In this document: piece after piece, positions 47,701 to 58,876 of the stretch
How the letters are laid out: each line of letters opens with the position of its first letter
How positions within the stretch are numbered: position 1 is the stretch's first letter
Assembly: GCA_958299035.1 (NCBI GenBank)
Contig: CATQJL010000112.1
Span: 81,548,636 to 81,612,635 of the forward strand
Direction: 5' to 3'
From: Cylicocyclus nassatus
Lineage: Eukaryota > Nematoda > Chromadorea > Rhabditida > Strongylidae
DNA: 64,000 nt
Made by a program: the position numbers and the translations under genes
The notes under the pieces: generated by a model
Databases searched by the model: none
What the model was told of the DNA's origin: nothing
The model's input: only the letters and a program-made list of their open reading frames with translations

Positions 47701-49582
47701 GACTGCTATCGACAAGGAATTTGGGTTAAAGGCAGCGGCTCGGCAGAATTATGGGATATTCATGTTCTCGATTTCTCTGCATGAGCTAAGTCCAAAACTG
47801 TGCTTTGCATTCAAAAGATATCAATAATCCGCATTTCCAGACGTAAAAAGTGCTATTTTGGCGGACATCGTATTCCTGCCCTCTAGAGCGCTACTGGCTC
47901 CTGAGTGAAGACACCGTACCCATCTCAGCGGCAATTGGATCATTATCAGATTCTTACTACTTGGGTACACACGCCCAAGCTCGTCCCCCACGCTTTTCCC
48001 TTCCTGTTGCCGCCAGTATGCTGTTCGATCTCATGTATTTTACCTGTGTCCAATTTGTTGTAATCATGTTGACGTAGACTGGTTATCGTATTGGTGCTCA
48101 GTTTTCCTCTTGCAGTTGTCTCATAGTTCGCCAAAGTTTTTCGCGGTGTGATTTCCTCTGACTTTGGAGGCGTCCAGTTTCTGTGAGTGTGCTATTTGTT
48201 TATCTTTTAAGTCTGGTTCTGCTCCAATCTTTTCCTTGGCTATCGGTTTATCTTGAACCAGTGCGTCGCCTCTGCTTGGCAGAGGCTCGCACTGGTTCTC
48301 CTGTCTGTATGCCCCACTCATTCTCGCATAACATGACATTGGAACTTACCGCGCAACGCCTGCCTTCACGAATAAATCGCAAACAACTATTCATTCCGAA
48401 AGCATTTTCGTGTGAGATCGGTATTTTGTGTGCATGAAACTTTGAAATAGCAGATCGAATGCAGATTTAAAGCACTTTTGAACTTTTTCATGGCTTGGTA
48501 GTCGCCATGAAGATAATATCCATCGTGAACTACATCCCTGTGCAAAAATTGCCTGGGTTCATGTAAAACCGTGGCAAACCCGCCATTCACACAACCACTT
48601 TGTTCTGGCGCCGTTTTCGTAGAGTGATAAACTTTTGGTCACTTTTTTGGGCTAAATTTCATGGCTTGCACATTCACTTGCCAAATATAATCACGACTTT
48701 GCAACAAGTGGTGATACGGACCCAATTTTGCACGCCAAAAGCTAGGTGGATCCGTTCGACGTGCAATTTTTGAGCGACCAACTCAACGGATCCGCTTGTG
48801 CTTCGGCATGGTGAATCTGGATGGTGGCAATGCGTGTTGTGCAAAAAATTGCAGCTTGAAACTTTGTCTATGGTTCGTTCTATAAATTTCGTTACAGACA
48901 GGCAGATACACACACACAAAAACACGTAAACACCCTTAGCCCGTTATTATAAGTCATGATATTTCTGTAATGTATAAGAGGCGAATTGCACTTGGCAGCA
49001 ATAGGAAGAAAAAGCGTAGAAGATGGAAAGCGTAGGCGCGTGCACAAAAGTAGTAAGAATCTGATGATTTTGGCTTCTATAAACGAAAGGCCAGCGGCGG
49101 CTACGGGCTGCTAACGGCGCCTGCCGGCGCTGTATGAAGGCACTCTAAGAAAGGCTTTGCGATCTATCGCCAACGCGTGAGTTCATCGATCGTTCAAGAA
49201 CACGTATCAATCTCCAAACCTGTAGACTATAGTAAATCTCTGTACCGACTCGAAACTTAGCCTCGAATATTCTCAGAGGTGGTATACATTGATAATCTGA
49301 GTAATTGCTACACATTTCGTCTGCAGTTCGTGTGTCAGTTCTGTTTGGAAGTGCCTGGAACAAAGGTTTGAGGATATGAAAGTGCGTATCAGTTTCACTT
49401 ACGTCACTATTGAACTTCTTCACAACCTCCATTTCAGACAGATTTCGCCACGGGAAACTTCCAACTGATTGGTTCATTCCATCAGATCTATCCAAGTAAG
49501 AATATAATGAGAATATCAAAGTAATCAGTAACAATGTGTACGGGTATAGTTGGTCTGTCAGGGTGACAGATTGGTCTGTCAT
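41769..49582 (-). CDS. Golgi-type carbohydrate sulfotransferase (6 exons, 309 aa)
   Basis: The family moves sulfate from PAPS to glycan chains (chondroitin/HNK-1-like sulfotransferases expanded in nematodes). Exons in transcript order: 49582-49246, 43712-43574, 43052-42885, 42774-42687, 42018-41960, 41907-41769; every junction is GT-AG and the phases agree. Residues 1-11 are cytosolic, followed by a transmembrane anchor (LYPYTLLLITLIFSLYSYL) and a lumenal stem with NQS, NLS, NRT and NYS glycosylation sequons. The 5'-PSB region is IQKCMSTVMQ, reached through FRVAPKYKISTC across the 5.5-kb intron. The 3'-PSB is RDPVDRFLSGF, with DKC after it. LEDQHFFPQNW and FIRYSSNATD follow. The model ends VDFEEVHILY, about 40 residues short of typical relatives, so a further exon (donor AAG|GTAGAT at 41801) may have been lost or lie downstream. 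Confidence 0.85.
42106..42627 (+). CDS. Unrecognised 173-codon ORF inside a sulfotransferase intron
   Basis: This open frame runs on the strand opposite to the host gene and lies entirely within the intron 42019-42686. The first half is charged and helix-prone (EKITEKYNKIESYLVENF, LRKLKQDQYALTRCHTAREF). The second half has a hydrophobic stretch (IYIIVVINFLRTPGTF). No family motif was recognised. It could be a nested gene, a mobile-element remnant or a chance frame in AT-rich DNA. Confidence 0.25.
   Translation: MQSLYMQCPAQLVRVADHRFGDKAKRISYLLPLDGVSEKITEKYNKIESYLVENFPSRHPTVLRKLKQDQYALTRCHTAREFKILCQINKCLFYATSMAEEFMKIYIIVVINFLRTPGTFHVLLIVGWIRTCAPMIFEIFFMSLNSDSIRIMLRLRLAKGDRNMSCLSYPHSP
43194..43557. 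repeat. Palindromic MITE (family M) in a sulfotransferase intron
   Basis: GGCAGCGTCCAGGCAAATCT at left mirrors TTTGCCTGGACGCTGCC at right, and the arms pair inward to a CGCG-rich centre (GGCGCGACACATCAG, CGCGCGGGACCCACGCG). A second copy of the family is split by an insertion at 57153-60267. Confidence 0.85.
44190..44870 (+). pseudogene. RTE-like non-LTR retrotransposon remnant (RT C-terminal region)
   Basis: Conceptual translation in shifting frames gives DVILMGRSRNELQKDVQT, then ITFRLNAA with KWRR, then MLYRQLYGSKCWPCTQ, and near the end RADMKELGWNKEWAL. This order matches the end of RTE-clade reverse transcriptases, where VxPxxLYGSExWP follows the thumb. Several stops and frameshifts disable it. 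It lies antisense to the host gene within its long intron. Confidence 0.75.
44952..45657 (-). mobile_element. Hairpin-ended mobile element, family F2 copy 1
   Basis: In minus orientation it begins ACTTATAATAACGGGCTAAG, has a TCTGTCTG/TGTG microsatellite and ends in an 11-bp-stem hairpin (CGAGCCTTTGCGAAGCAGAG, then CACTGG). It is colinear over about 700 bp with 48255-48957 and with 45980-46681. There is no CTAG terminus and no target duplication, which resembles Helentron-type nonautonomous elements. No ORF was recognised. Confidence 0.7.
45590..45632 (+). repeat. CA/CAGA microsatellite
   Basis: A run of CACACACACA followed by CAGACAGACAGACA lies near the 5' end of the F2 copy. Confidence 0.85.
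45664..45960 (-). mobile_element. Short Helitron, copy D
   Basis: In minus orientation it starts TCTTATATATAAAGCTGAAA after an A, carries the CTGTCTGTCTGTATATCTG tract and GATCGATATCGAT-like core, and ends with GGGCGGAGCCGGG and CTAG before a T. It is 297 bp long and close to copy C. It sits between two F2 elements of opposite orientation. Confidence 0.85.
45980..46681 (+). mobile_element. Hairpin-ended mobile element, family F2 copy 2
   Basis: It reads from CTATAATAACGCGCTAAGG, with a TGTCTGTCTG tract, to the perfect hairpin CCAGTGCGAACCTCCGCGAA / GCGGAGGTGCGCACTGG at 46645-46681. Gene-free interior text matches copies 1 and 3 in the first 300 bp (AAATTTGCGCGTCAAACGG). Confidence 0.7.
48255..48957 (-). 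mobile_element. Hairpin-ended mobile element, family F2 copy 3
   Basis: It has the same layout as copy 1: the right end (minus 5') is CTTATAATAACGGGCTAAGG and the left end is the CCAGTGCGTCGCCTCTGC / GCAGAGGCTCGCACTGG hairpin. CGTGTGAGATCGGTATTTT and GGTAGTCGCCATGAAGATAA are shared with copy 1. Confidence 0.7.
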
Positions 49583-50104
49583 GGGGACCAATGAGGATCA
49601 CTGGTGGCTTTGATTTTCCACAAAGCGTGAGCTGCGATCTTGCACCTACCTGCAACAAATCAGCGAATACAACAGTGCATCAAGAGAAAGCTACGCGAAA
49701 AAAATTGATGTTTGAACCTTACTTAATCTATATCAACATGGGAGGTAAAGTAATTGAAGCAATTTGGAGTCAGAGCCACCAATTATTTTTTGATTCCCTA
49801 TTAGAGATATCCTTCCAGTCTTGATGGCCTACATAGATATACAAACCACACGTCTTTGAGCCAACTGCTCAAAATGGTAATTGATTGATAACACATCACC
49901 ATTGCACAAGTCGTCTTCCGCAACGTTTTAGCCGCGCTTCGCGACCCTCCCCCCTCAAACTTTAGCCCTCCATTTGATGAATCATCTACAAGGGTTTTCA
50001 ATTAAAGTACAGCAGCTAAGAGCGAATGCCGGTATTGTACCACGTGAGAGACCCAAACGAGGCGACTCGCAAGGACCTAAATCACGTCGACCATGACACT
50101 CACT

Positions 50105-50640
50105 CAGATAATCGCCGGGGGCAAGCGGCCATGCGAATTTTGAGCAAGCGGGCACCGGAGAAATAGTTCGCTGATTTTTTGTGGTCCGCTTGCAGAAATT
50201 TGGAATAATTTTGGCCAATTTTTAGACGAACGCTCGAAGATCTATCGCGGTTTTTCTATACATAAGTTGCGGCACAATGGCCGCATTCTCGCGGATTTTC
50301 CGCGAGAACATGCAAAATTATTGGGAGCCGCACGGTCCTTTTTGAAGGACCGCACAGCCCTCAGGTACTTTCCGCTGAAAGGAAGTACCCCAAACTTGGG
50401 TAATAAAACCATCGATGGCACCTCTGCCACATAGAGTCTCATCTTTTCTCGGCGTACGCCCGAAACTGCGTAAAAAGAGTCTGAGCGCCTGCTGAAAGTT
50501 TGGCCAGCGCTCGCTGAAAGAGATTGTTTGACGAGCGCTTGCAGAAAATTTTGTATTGATGCCCGCTTGCAGAAAACGCAAATACCGCCCGCTGAAGATT
50601 TGGCCACGCCCCGAAATCCTGCTGACCGCCTGCAGTGGCC
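50105..50640. repeat. GC-rich degenerate repeat block with GCTTGCAGAAA motifs
   Basis: The motif GCTTGCAGAAATTTGG or close variants (CGCTGAAAGTTTGGCCA, GCTTGCAGAAAACGC) recurs at least five times. Its outer text, GATAATCGCCGGGGGCAAGC, recurs inverted at 51680-51705 beyond the 50641 element, so the element may have inserted in a palindromic repeat. The overlapping short frames on the minus strand come from the repetition. Confidence 0.55.
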
Positions 50641-51648
50641 GTATTCATCAACGAACCCTGAGGGTTAAATTAACCCCCAGGGTTAGTTTAACCCTCAGGG
50701 TTCATTGGCCGTATTCATCAACCATAGGAAGGGTTTGCCACCGAACGCAATCCACCCGTATCGATCAACGACCCTGTGGCCGTAATCATCAACGAACCCT
50801 GTGGTTGATAAATACGGCCAATAAACCCTGAGGGTTAAACTAACCCTGAGGATAAAAGCGTCAGTTACGCGTGCGCTGTGCAAACTCACATCACAGAATC
50901 CTAAGTACGTGCTAAATTCACTTTATACTTCCATTCTTGCACTGTTATAGTAGTATAATCAACGAATAAGCTTCTAACACTAGTTTTTATAATACATCTC
51001 TAGCATATTTGTGCAGCATCCAAACTTACAGCGTGAGTATATTTTCATGTGTGCAATTGTGTCGTGTAAGTTCTACTTTTGCGCAGTTCGTTTTATACCG
51101 GGCTTGTGCTACTCTTTTAGGGGTCAGTGCGTGTTATCATAAAGTGGTTCTTCTGTTTCAGCACTTGTCAAAGTAGAATGCGCAACCATTTTTCCTCGTC
51201 GCATTCGTTTGTCACCAAAGCTAGAATTCTTTTTCTCGCGAACTCAGTTTCATGTACTTCGAATTTGAACATAAAACGAAGTCGAACCTAAATAGTATAA
51301 CAACAATCTAATACTGAATACTACAATACTCGTTGATCGCTTTTTATAAAACTATTAGATGCGAGTAAATGTTTGTATGAAGTGTCAGGGTAGAGTTAAC
51401 CTTGCTCTAAGCTAGGGTTAAATAAACCCTGATGAATCACGTAAGTTTAACCCTCCAGGGTTAGTTTAACCCTCACTATTCGTTGATGAATACGGGTTAG
51501 TCGCTTTCGGGATAAAATTAACCCTCAAGGTTAGATTTAACCCTCAGGGTTAAGCTTACCTGTGTTTCATGAATACGAGTTAATCGCTCTTCAGGGTTAA
51601 ATTAACCCTGCAGGGTTAGTTTAACCCTCAGGGTTCGTTGATGAATAC
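50641..51648. mobile_element. TIR element packed with AACCCTCAGGGTT palindromes
   Basis: The left end GTATTCATCAACGAACCCTG and right end GGGTTCGTTGATGAATAC are inverted. Both terminal regions, and an internal stretch near 50800 and 51400-51600, repeat TTAACCCTCAGGGTTA-like palindromes more than ten times. The AT-rich middle has no ORF. The 5231-5647 element shares its ends. Confidence 0.75.
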
Positions 51649-52294
51649 GACCACAGAAAAGCGCGAGTTTGCGGACCGCCTGCCCCCGGCGATTATCTGA
51701 GCATATTGAAAGCCCCTTTATTTGTTGTACTGGAAATGTTGCACTTCTGCCGTCTCCAGTGATTGTAAAATGCATTAGGCCATTTTTGCCGCATGGAGCG
51801 CAAATTTCCTGATGCCTTGCGCCCATAATTTTCAACCTACTCGTAGAGGGGAATTTCCTATCCATCTTCAAACCTGGAGGTGGGTGATACTATTTTATTG
51901 CCTAATGTTTCGGATGGAGTCGTTTTCGGAGATTAAAAAGGTGCCGGATCACAAAAACTATTTCATTCACTCGAAAAAAGTGGATGCGATTTCGAGTAAA
52001 GTTTTTAAACCAATAAGTGTAAGTTCGTATACAGGTATATATACGTGTGTGCATATATGTTGTAGTAGTGCGTAGCCACTGAGACTGGAACGACAGTGGT
52101 GATCAGTGGCGTACCAAAGGAAAAGGAAGGACCCCCTTCCTAAAAATGGATCGCGAAGTTTTTATAGCAGTTATTACCTGACTCATAAAAATGCGCAAGT
52201 GACCATGCAAACTTGTAACGATGAAATTAAGTCTCAATTTTTTTGTGACATAAATTGTCTTTGTGATTTTTTTTTTCAAAGGCGTATCTCATGT

Positions 52295-52450
52295 CTCTTA
52301 CAGGGGAGGATAGTTGATGACTGGCCATTTATAGTGAGACACAAACTCAATGTGCCTTGAGCGCTGACTTCAAATCTGCTTTCGCTGTTTGCTAAGCGAT
52401 TGCCTGAAAAGTTACGAGAGTTTATTCATAAGAATTTGCACCGTTTCAGT
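52295..52450. repeat. Single arm of family P palindrome
   Basis: GGGGAGGATAGTTGATGACT, GCGCTGACTTCAAATCTGCT and TTACGAGAGTTTATTCA follow the order of a family P left arm. A possible right arm lies at 53890-53960, with a hAT MITE and another palindrome between. Confidence 0.45.
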
Positions 52451-53009
52451 CAAGCAAAACTGTTCAGAACGTGAACAGTTATCACTTTATTATGAGTTTA
52501 GCAAGGTAATATCATCGAAGGAGATTAAACCTCCAATCACTCTCATGCTTGACCGCTTTCATTACCTATACCAAATTTGATTTCGTTCTCTGGGCTCGCT
52601 TTCCCATGATCTTGGACAGTGATCAAGCGAGCTTCCTCATAGTAACACTAGCTGAATGCCCGACTTCGCCTGCCCCGCGGGCTCAAATGGCTCAACAACT
52701 TGTTGCGTAATTTTATGAACACAACTTATCTGCTTGGCTTCCTTTTGTTTTTAGTGTAACACACGCCAGATTTACCTGCTGACATCATTACCGTGAATTA
52801 CCGCATTTCCAGCATCTTGCATAAAAATGAGTTCTACCGTTACTATTTACAAAATTCAGAAGCGGTTTGATAGTACTTTATAAGAGTTTATTTTTCTTTA
52901 ACATCGATAAATCAATAGAAAGACTCGGATTTTCGCCGCGAAAAGTAGCTTGTGAGGTGGACTAACAATTTACCAACACTCAGCTTTACCTATATATGTA
53001 TGGATATAG

Positions 53010-53380
53010 CAGTGGCGTACCCAGGATTTCGGCTCGGGGGGGGGGGCGCGACAAAAATTTTTTTCTAAAGAAGGTGCGTGGCGTTAGCCACGCACTCCGA
53101 AAAATTTTTTGGGGTGCTTCTCAAAACTTTTGCGGGTCTCCGACCCCTAAAATCTGGAAAAAGGGGGCGTGGCGTTAGCCACGCCCCCGAAAAAAAATTT
53201 TTTACAAGGCTAATTTGATTTTTTAAAAATTTTTGAAAATTATTTTAATTATTTACAAAAATAAACAAGTCACTTGCACATTTTTATAACCCATATAAGT
53301 AACTTTCAAAAATTTCGCGACCCATTCTCGGGGGGGGGCGCGCGCCCCCCCCCGCCCCCCCCCCCCTCGGTACGCCACTG
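53010..53380. mobile_element. hAT-type MITE, best preserved copy
   Basis: CAGTGGCGTACC and GGTACGCCACTG form perfect inverted ends, and GGATATAG at 53002-53009 is repeated at 53381-53388. Two internal hairpins are GTGCGTGGCGTTAGCCACGC and GGGCGTGGCGTTAGCCACGC. Subterminal G and C tracts could pair with each other. The element is 371 bp long and noncoding. Confidence 0.95.
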
Positions 53381-53521
53381 GGATATAGATAGAATAATAT
53401 TCCTCGCTCCTTTTGATGTGTGAAACTATCGCATCATATTGAAAATACAAAAGTGGCTAGCGGTACTTTCTCATTTAAATAAAGGTATGTGTTTCGTTTG
53501 CGTCTCATGAGATGAGGTGCT

Positions 53522-53776
53522 ATTTTCATTACTCTGATTGGTAAGAAAACAATGATTCCAACTTGTTACTTTCAAACTCTCACTTTGGTACAAAATGGAA
53601 TAACCATGGAACAATCACGGTAGCCTGTTGCTTACTTGTTTATTTCGAGATTCTGTACGACCGATGGAACTAGGAGGTCGGCAGAAGATGAGTGGTATTT
53701 ACTATGTTTACTATGTAGAGTTTGAAAGTAACAAGTTGGAATCATTGTTTTCTTAACAATCAGAGTAATGAAAATA
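53522..53776. repeat. Inverted repeat with about 60-bp arms
   Basis: ATTTTCATTACTCTGATTGG and AACAATGATTCCAACTTGTT on the left are mirrored by AACAAGTTGGAATCATTGTT and ATCAGAGTAATGAAAAT on the right, with about 130 bp between. It is probably another MITE. Confidence 0.8.
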
Positions 53777-54321
53777 GATTAAACAACAACATACTCTGTG
53801 ATGATTTTGACCAAATTACTACTACTCTAGATATTGATGTCTGACTCTGCTGTTATGTACAAAATTTCTTCGGAAAGAGCTCAGTGATTTCATATAGTCA
53901 TCTAGAAAATAGCTAAAGCAGATTTGTAATCAGCATTCAAAGGCGCATCTAGTGACGTTTATTACGAACGGTATCCTTCTGTTATTAAAACGAGTTGAAA
54001 ATGGCGGATTCAAGGCACTTCGAAACGCAATGGGTTGACAAACAAGCACTGTGCAAAGAAAATTTAGATAATGGTACTCGACATTTTGGTGGTAGTGATA
54101 TGAAAGAGTGTGCGACAACGACGACAAGAGGAGGTAAGTAAAGAAATGTGTGGCATTCTTGAATCGCTCATTCTAACCTCTACTGGAAAATACTTGAAAA
54201 GACCAACATAAACTCTAGTCTCTTTTTATTTGAAAAAGTCATACCATCGTTCTCAAAGCTTTGGAAACTGTGCACTAAGCGCTAAATATCACATTGAGCG
54301 AGGCAAGCGGGGTGTCTAGTA

Positions 54322-55854
54322 CAGTGCTGGCCAAAACTATACGTCCACCCTGAAAACTGCCGTAACTCATCTGCTTCTCAACGAATTGATCTGAAATTTG
54401 GTGCAGTTGTGTGTTTAACAGGCTAACATCAGCACCTAGAACGGATCCCGTTTTTGTTTGCTTATTCAGGAAATCAGAAATTTCGAAAAAAGCAGGCTTG
54501 AAGGTTGGCCAAAACTATACTTCCACTCAAGGTTTCTGTCCACTAAGGTAATTCTCCGCTTCCAAAATCTTTTGTGCATATACATAGTCAAAAGTTAAAA
54601 CAGTCGCTTTAGTCCAGCTGTGTCATACCTTTATAAGAAACGCTATTCTGCTTTATTTTCGCTTAAAAATACTTTCACAGGTATTTTGTTCCCGAGAATT
54701 GTTTTTATGGGTAATTTCGCAGTTTCTTGACTGGATTGGAAGCGATAGGGCTCCATTTATCTTATAGACGCTTAGGGAAGTGAGGACTAGAAAAAAATCT
54801 AAGTTTTCATATTTAAAGTGGACCCGACATAGACCTAACAGCGAGCCTGCGCTCAAATTTTTGCCTTCAAAGTTGGTTTATGTTATTTTTGTAAGCTCTA
54901 CATGATGTAGAAGGATTATTTACATAAAAAGAAGTTTGTACACTATACTCACGACTGTTCGCCAAGTCGCATTTTGCTTCGTTTTCAAAGTATAAATCTT
55001 TGCGGTTCAATGATAATAATTAGGCAATCCCAAAGTACTTAACAAGTGATATCTTTCCCTATTTTTGCCACTATTTAGTTGCTAGGTAGAGAAAACACTC
55101 TGTATTGTATGTTACCTTGTGACTCACGTGAGCATTAGTCAGAACCAAAAATAAGTGTAAGGCTTTTTGCAAATCAGTTTTTGCAGGTTGATTTCCTCAA
55201 TTAGCCTGCATGCTAGGACTTGCGGAAATCTGCAACCACTGCATTCGGACTCTCACACATACAACAATGTTAGTACTCTACCTCACGCTCATGAGCACAT
55301 TGCAGGAGGAGTTTGAAGGCAAAAATTTGAACGCAGGCCTGCGCTTAGGTCTATGTTGGTTGCCCTTTAAATATGAAAACTCAAATTTTTTTCTAGTTCT
55401 CACTTCGCTAAGGATCTATAAGATAGATGGAGCCCTATCGCTTCCAAGCCAGTCAAGAAACTGCGAAATTACCCATAAAAACACATTCTCGGGAACAAAA
55501 TACCTGTGAAAGTATTTTTAAGCGAAAAAAAGCAGAATAGCGTTTCTTATAAAGGTATGACACAGCTAAAGCGATGTTTCAACTTTTGACTATGTATATG
55601 CACAAAAGATTTTGGAAGCGGAGAATTACCTTAGTGGACAGAAACCTTAAGTGGAAGTATAGTTTTGGCCAACCTTCAAGCCTGCTTTTTTCGAAATTTC
55701 TGATTTTTTCCTGAATAAACAAAAACGGGATCCGTTCTAGGTGCTGATGTTAGCCTGTTAAACACACAGCTATACCAAATTTCAGATCAATTCGTTGAGA
55801 AGCAGATGAGTCACGGCTGTTTTCAGGGTGGACGTATAGTTTTGGCCAGCACTG
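54322..55854. mobile_element. Tc1-like palindromic element with arms over 500 bp
   Basis: It begins CAGTGCTGGCCAAAACTATA and ends with the complement, with TA at each flank. The arms (54322-54895 and about 55290-55854) pair almost perfectly, and a 0.4-kb unique centre separates them. The frames in the arms (67 aa minus, 99 aa plus) are mirror images. No transposase signature was found. Confidence 0.9.
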
Positions 55855-56017
55855 TATCAGGTGTCAAAAAAATGCGTTGAAACCTTAATGTCTAAAGGTC
55901 TGCGAATTGGTTATTGTTACAAGACTTACATCACCAAAAGGTGAGATTCAGAGAAAATGATGTGAGATGCGAAGTCCGTATGCAACATTTTTCTTTTAAC
56001 CCTATGCGAAATCTAAA

Positions 56018-56704
56018 AACCAGGTCCCAAAAATGTCCCAGAAATATGCCTACTGTTTAATTGTTAAGAACTCTGTTGTAGTGAAGTTTTTCGAGAAGCT
56101 TTGGGTACCATTTTGTAGAGCTGGCTTCAACTTAGATTTACTGCATAGTGCGAATCATCAGTCGCTCTTCATTACTGTAGGATTAAGAAGGAACCTTGAA
56201 AAGGGTTTTGAGCTATGAAAGGCCATACTCTGTCTCATAAAGGGAATCAACAACTTGAAACTCTCACACTGAGCTAATTAGAGCTGATGATTTCAATCGC
56301 GAAGTTCGCAACTTATCGTAATATTTTAATAAAAATGCTATACGGGATAAGCAGTAGCGGCCGTTTTTTTTTTAATGTTCTTAAAAAGTACGGTTAACAG
56401 TATAGAAAGCTTCGCAATCTTGTACAAAGTTGACTATTGAACTCAACGTCCATGGAAACCTTATAACACAACTTTTCACACTTTCTGAACATTTTTAAAA
56501 CGGCAGCTTTTTTCAACGTGACACCATATGCTCGAAGTTTCTACCGTAATTCTACAGTAATGAAGAGAGACTGGCGATTCGCTCTACACAACAAATCTAG
56601 GTTGAAGTCAGCTTTACAAAACGGCGCCCAAAGCTTCTCGAAAGACTTCATTACAAGAGAGTTAATAAATATCAAACAGTAGGCACATTTTTAGCCCACC
56701 CTGT
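56018..56704. repeat. Palindromic TIR element
   Basis: AATATGCCTACTGTTTAATT and GTAGTGAAGTTTTTCGAGAA at left pair with AAACAGTAGGCACATTTTTA and TTCTCGAAAGACTTCATTAC at right; arms are about 170 bp. A diverged arm of the same family lies at 37443-37588. Confidence 0.75.
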
Positions 56705-57475
56705 ACATCAGACAAAGGCTGGCGAGTGAGGACAATAAGAAGTCAAAATAAGTGTGAGCGGTGTCGAGAAGATAAATTTTTCACGTAATTACACGCTGTC
56801 ATTATCGCCGATAGATCTCCAAAAGGTACGCTTTTTTATGTTTCTCAAAGCGAGAAAACGCTAAGAACGATTAGATGCGTACGGCATCAGATCTCACTTG
56901 ATTTTACAAATCGCGGTCGCCACTCGATTTGGCTATCTGCCAGATTTCTGCAAACCCACCGTGCACGGATTGCAAATGCATAGGACAATAGCTTTTGTAA
57001 GCTGACGCAAACGTGTCATTTCTGATTTAGGTAAAGTGTGCTTAGCAAAACTAAGTACGTTTACGGTTTCAGACGGCACGGCGACTGGAATTGCGTAAAA
57101 GCATACCGGTTCCTAATAGATAAACATTGGGTAGTAATTCACCGCCGTTAAAGACAGCGTCTAGGAAAATCTGGACCTATGAGGATCTTACGTGGAAAGT
57201 AATTTTGGGGCCCTGACTAAGTCACGGCCCAAGCGGCAGCGCATTAACAGCTAAGAAATACGCCTCTTAACTGGACCCAGGACCGTATTATCGGGCGACT
57301 TGCATCGTGTTTGCATGCTTTCGCGCGAGGACTCACGCGAAACTGATGTGTCGCGCCATAAATTCATGCGAAATGCGAATATCTCAGCCAAGGTCAAGCA
57401 GGAGGTGTGGCAGTTGATCGCTGGTTACGACCCCCCCCCCCTTTAATTGCTGTCTCAATAAGACCCCCTGAACTA

Positions 57476-58440
57476 TAGGGTGCGGAAAAAGTACTGTCCC
57501 TCCAGCTTGACTACTGAAATACTTCAAACATAAAGCAAATCTGAAGTTTTTTGATTTCCATACGTATGCAAGATCCTTGAGATTAGATGAAGTTAAGTTT
57601 GCTTTGAAACTGTTCCTATCTGTCCGTTTCCAAACTGTCCGTTTGAAAGAGTGATTACAGCGCGCAAGAACATTAACGATGCGCCGATAGCATACAAGCG
57701 CGATTTTGGACCGTAACTATACCACCAGCATTGATATAAGGTTCAAATTGAACTGGTATGTAGCGCATGACCTCGTCTCCAATATTCTATACCCATTTTA
57801 GATGAAGTATAGATTGGTGGCTCCTGTTTTGGCCAAATAAGGAAAATTATACCACACGCAAATCGCAAAAATTCTCAAAAAGAGGCGAGTCAGGACTGCG
57901 CTTGCTCAACGAATTGGATTCAAACTATGATTCGAAATTCCATCCAAAAAAAAGTAACAAGAATAATAAAAAGAGCATCGTACTTTGTCTACATCACAAT
58001 TTTGGAGCGATAAACGATTATACCTAGTCCCTGTGCCACTTTTTTTGATCGACTCTGTTGCTCCGCAGCCATTTTCTCGTTAGAAAAATGCACAGCTTTT
58101 CTCCTAGTGCAACAGCTGGCTTGCTACTTTCAGGATATTTCGGAATTCACTACCACATTCCAGGAGTAGAAGAGAATTTCTCAAGTCCGCGTTACAAACA
58201 AAAAATTTTTTCAAAAATCTTCACACTTCTTCACATTTGCAAAGGGAAGTTGCGAGATTTGATATGAGATGCGCTGCAAAAAGGGATCCGCCGCCGTTTA
58301 AATTGTAGAATTTTGAAGCTACTTTTTGTAAAATGCTAGAATATATTCACATCTTGGGAAGTATGTCAAGCTTACTTGAAAAACCTGTAAATTACTTTCA
58401 AAACATTATTGAGAAGAGTACTTTTTCCGCACCTTGAATA
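57476..58440. mobile_element. Mariner-like element, noncoding
   Basis: TAGGGTGCGGAAAAAGTACT at left and AGTACTTTTTCCGCACC at right are inverted ends. The body of about 0.95 kb includes degenerate coding-like text but only short frames (69 codons at 58058-58267), with no DDD motif identified. Confidence 0.6.
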
Positions 58441-58876
58441 TACCTAAGATAGCATTACTTGAAGGCCCTGTCAAACATAACGGGCAACATATCCGTAATT
58501 AGCATGTCAATTAATCCCTGTAGACAATGTCTGAGCGCATTCTGAAATTTCAAGATACTGGGTCACCTAAGTGAAATCGTCATTTTCCAGCATGATTAAG
58601 TTTGTTTCAAAGGTAAAGTGCTAGCTGCTTTTGCACTCAAGACAAAACTATCCTCCTTTGGCCACTTCAGAAGTCTCGCTTCAAAAGACCTCCTAACTTT
58701 GGAATAAAAAGCCGACCAAATCTTGTTTTTCCTATTTTTCGCTTTCAGTGGCTGTGCTTTCACCAAATATTACTCAGAGCTAAGAAGACGAATCAGCTCA
58801 AATCACTCCTATGAAATCTACGAGGTCTAGGCTATCGATTCATATAAACAAGTTTCTAAAAATATTTTTTGATATA

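Noticed and set aside
54653..55509. Two similar ORFs on opposite strands
   Set aside because: They are mirror copies within the arms of the Tc1-like palindrome at 54322-55854.
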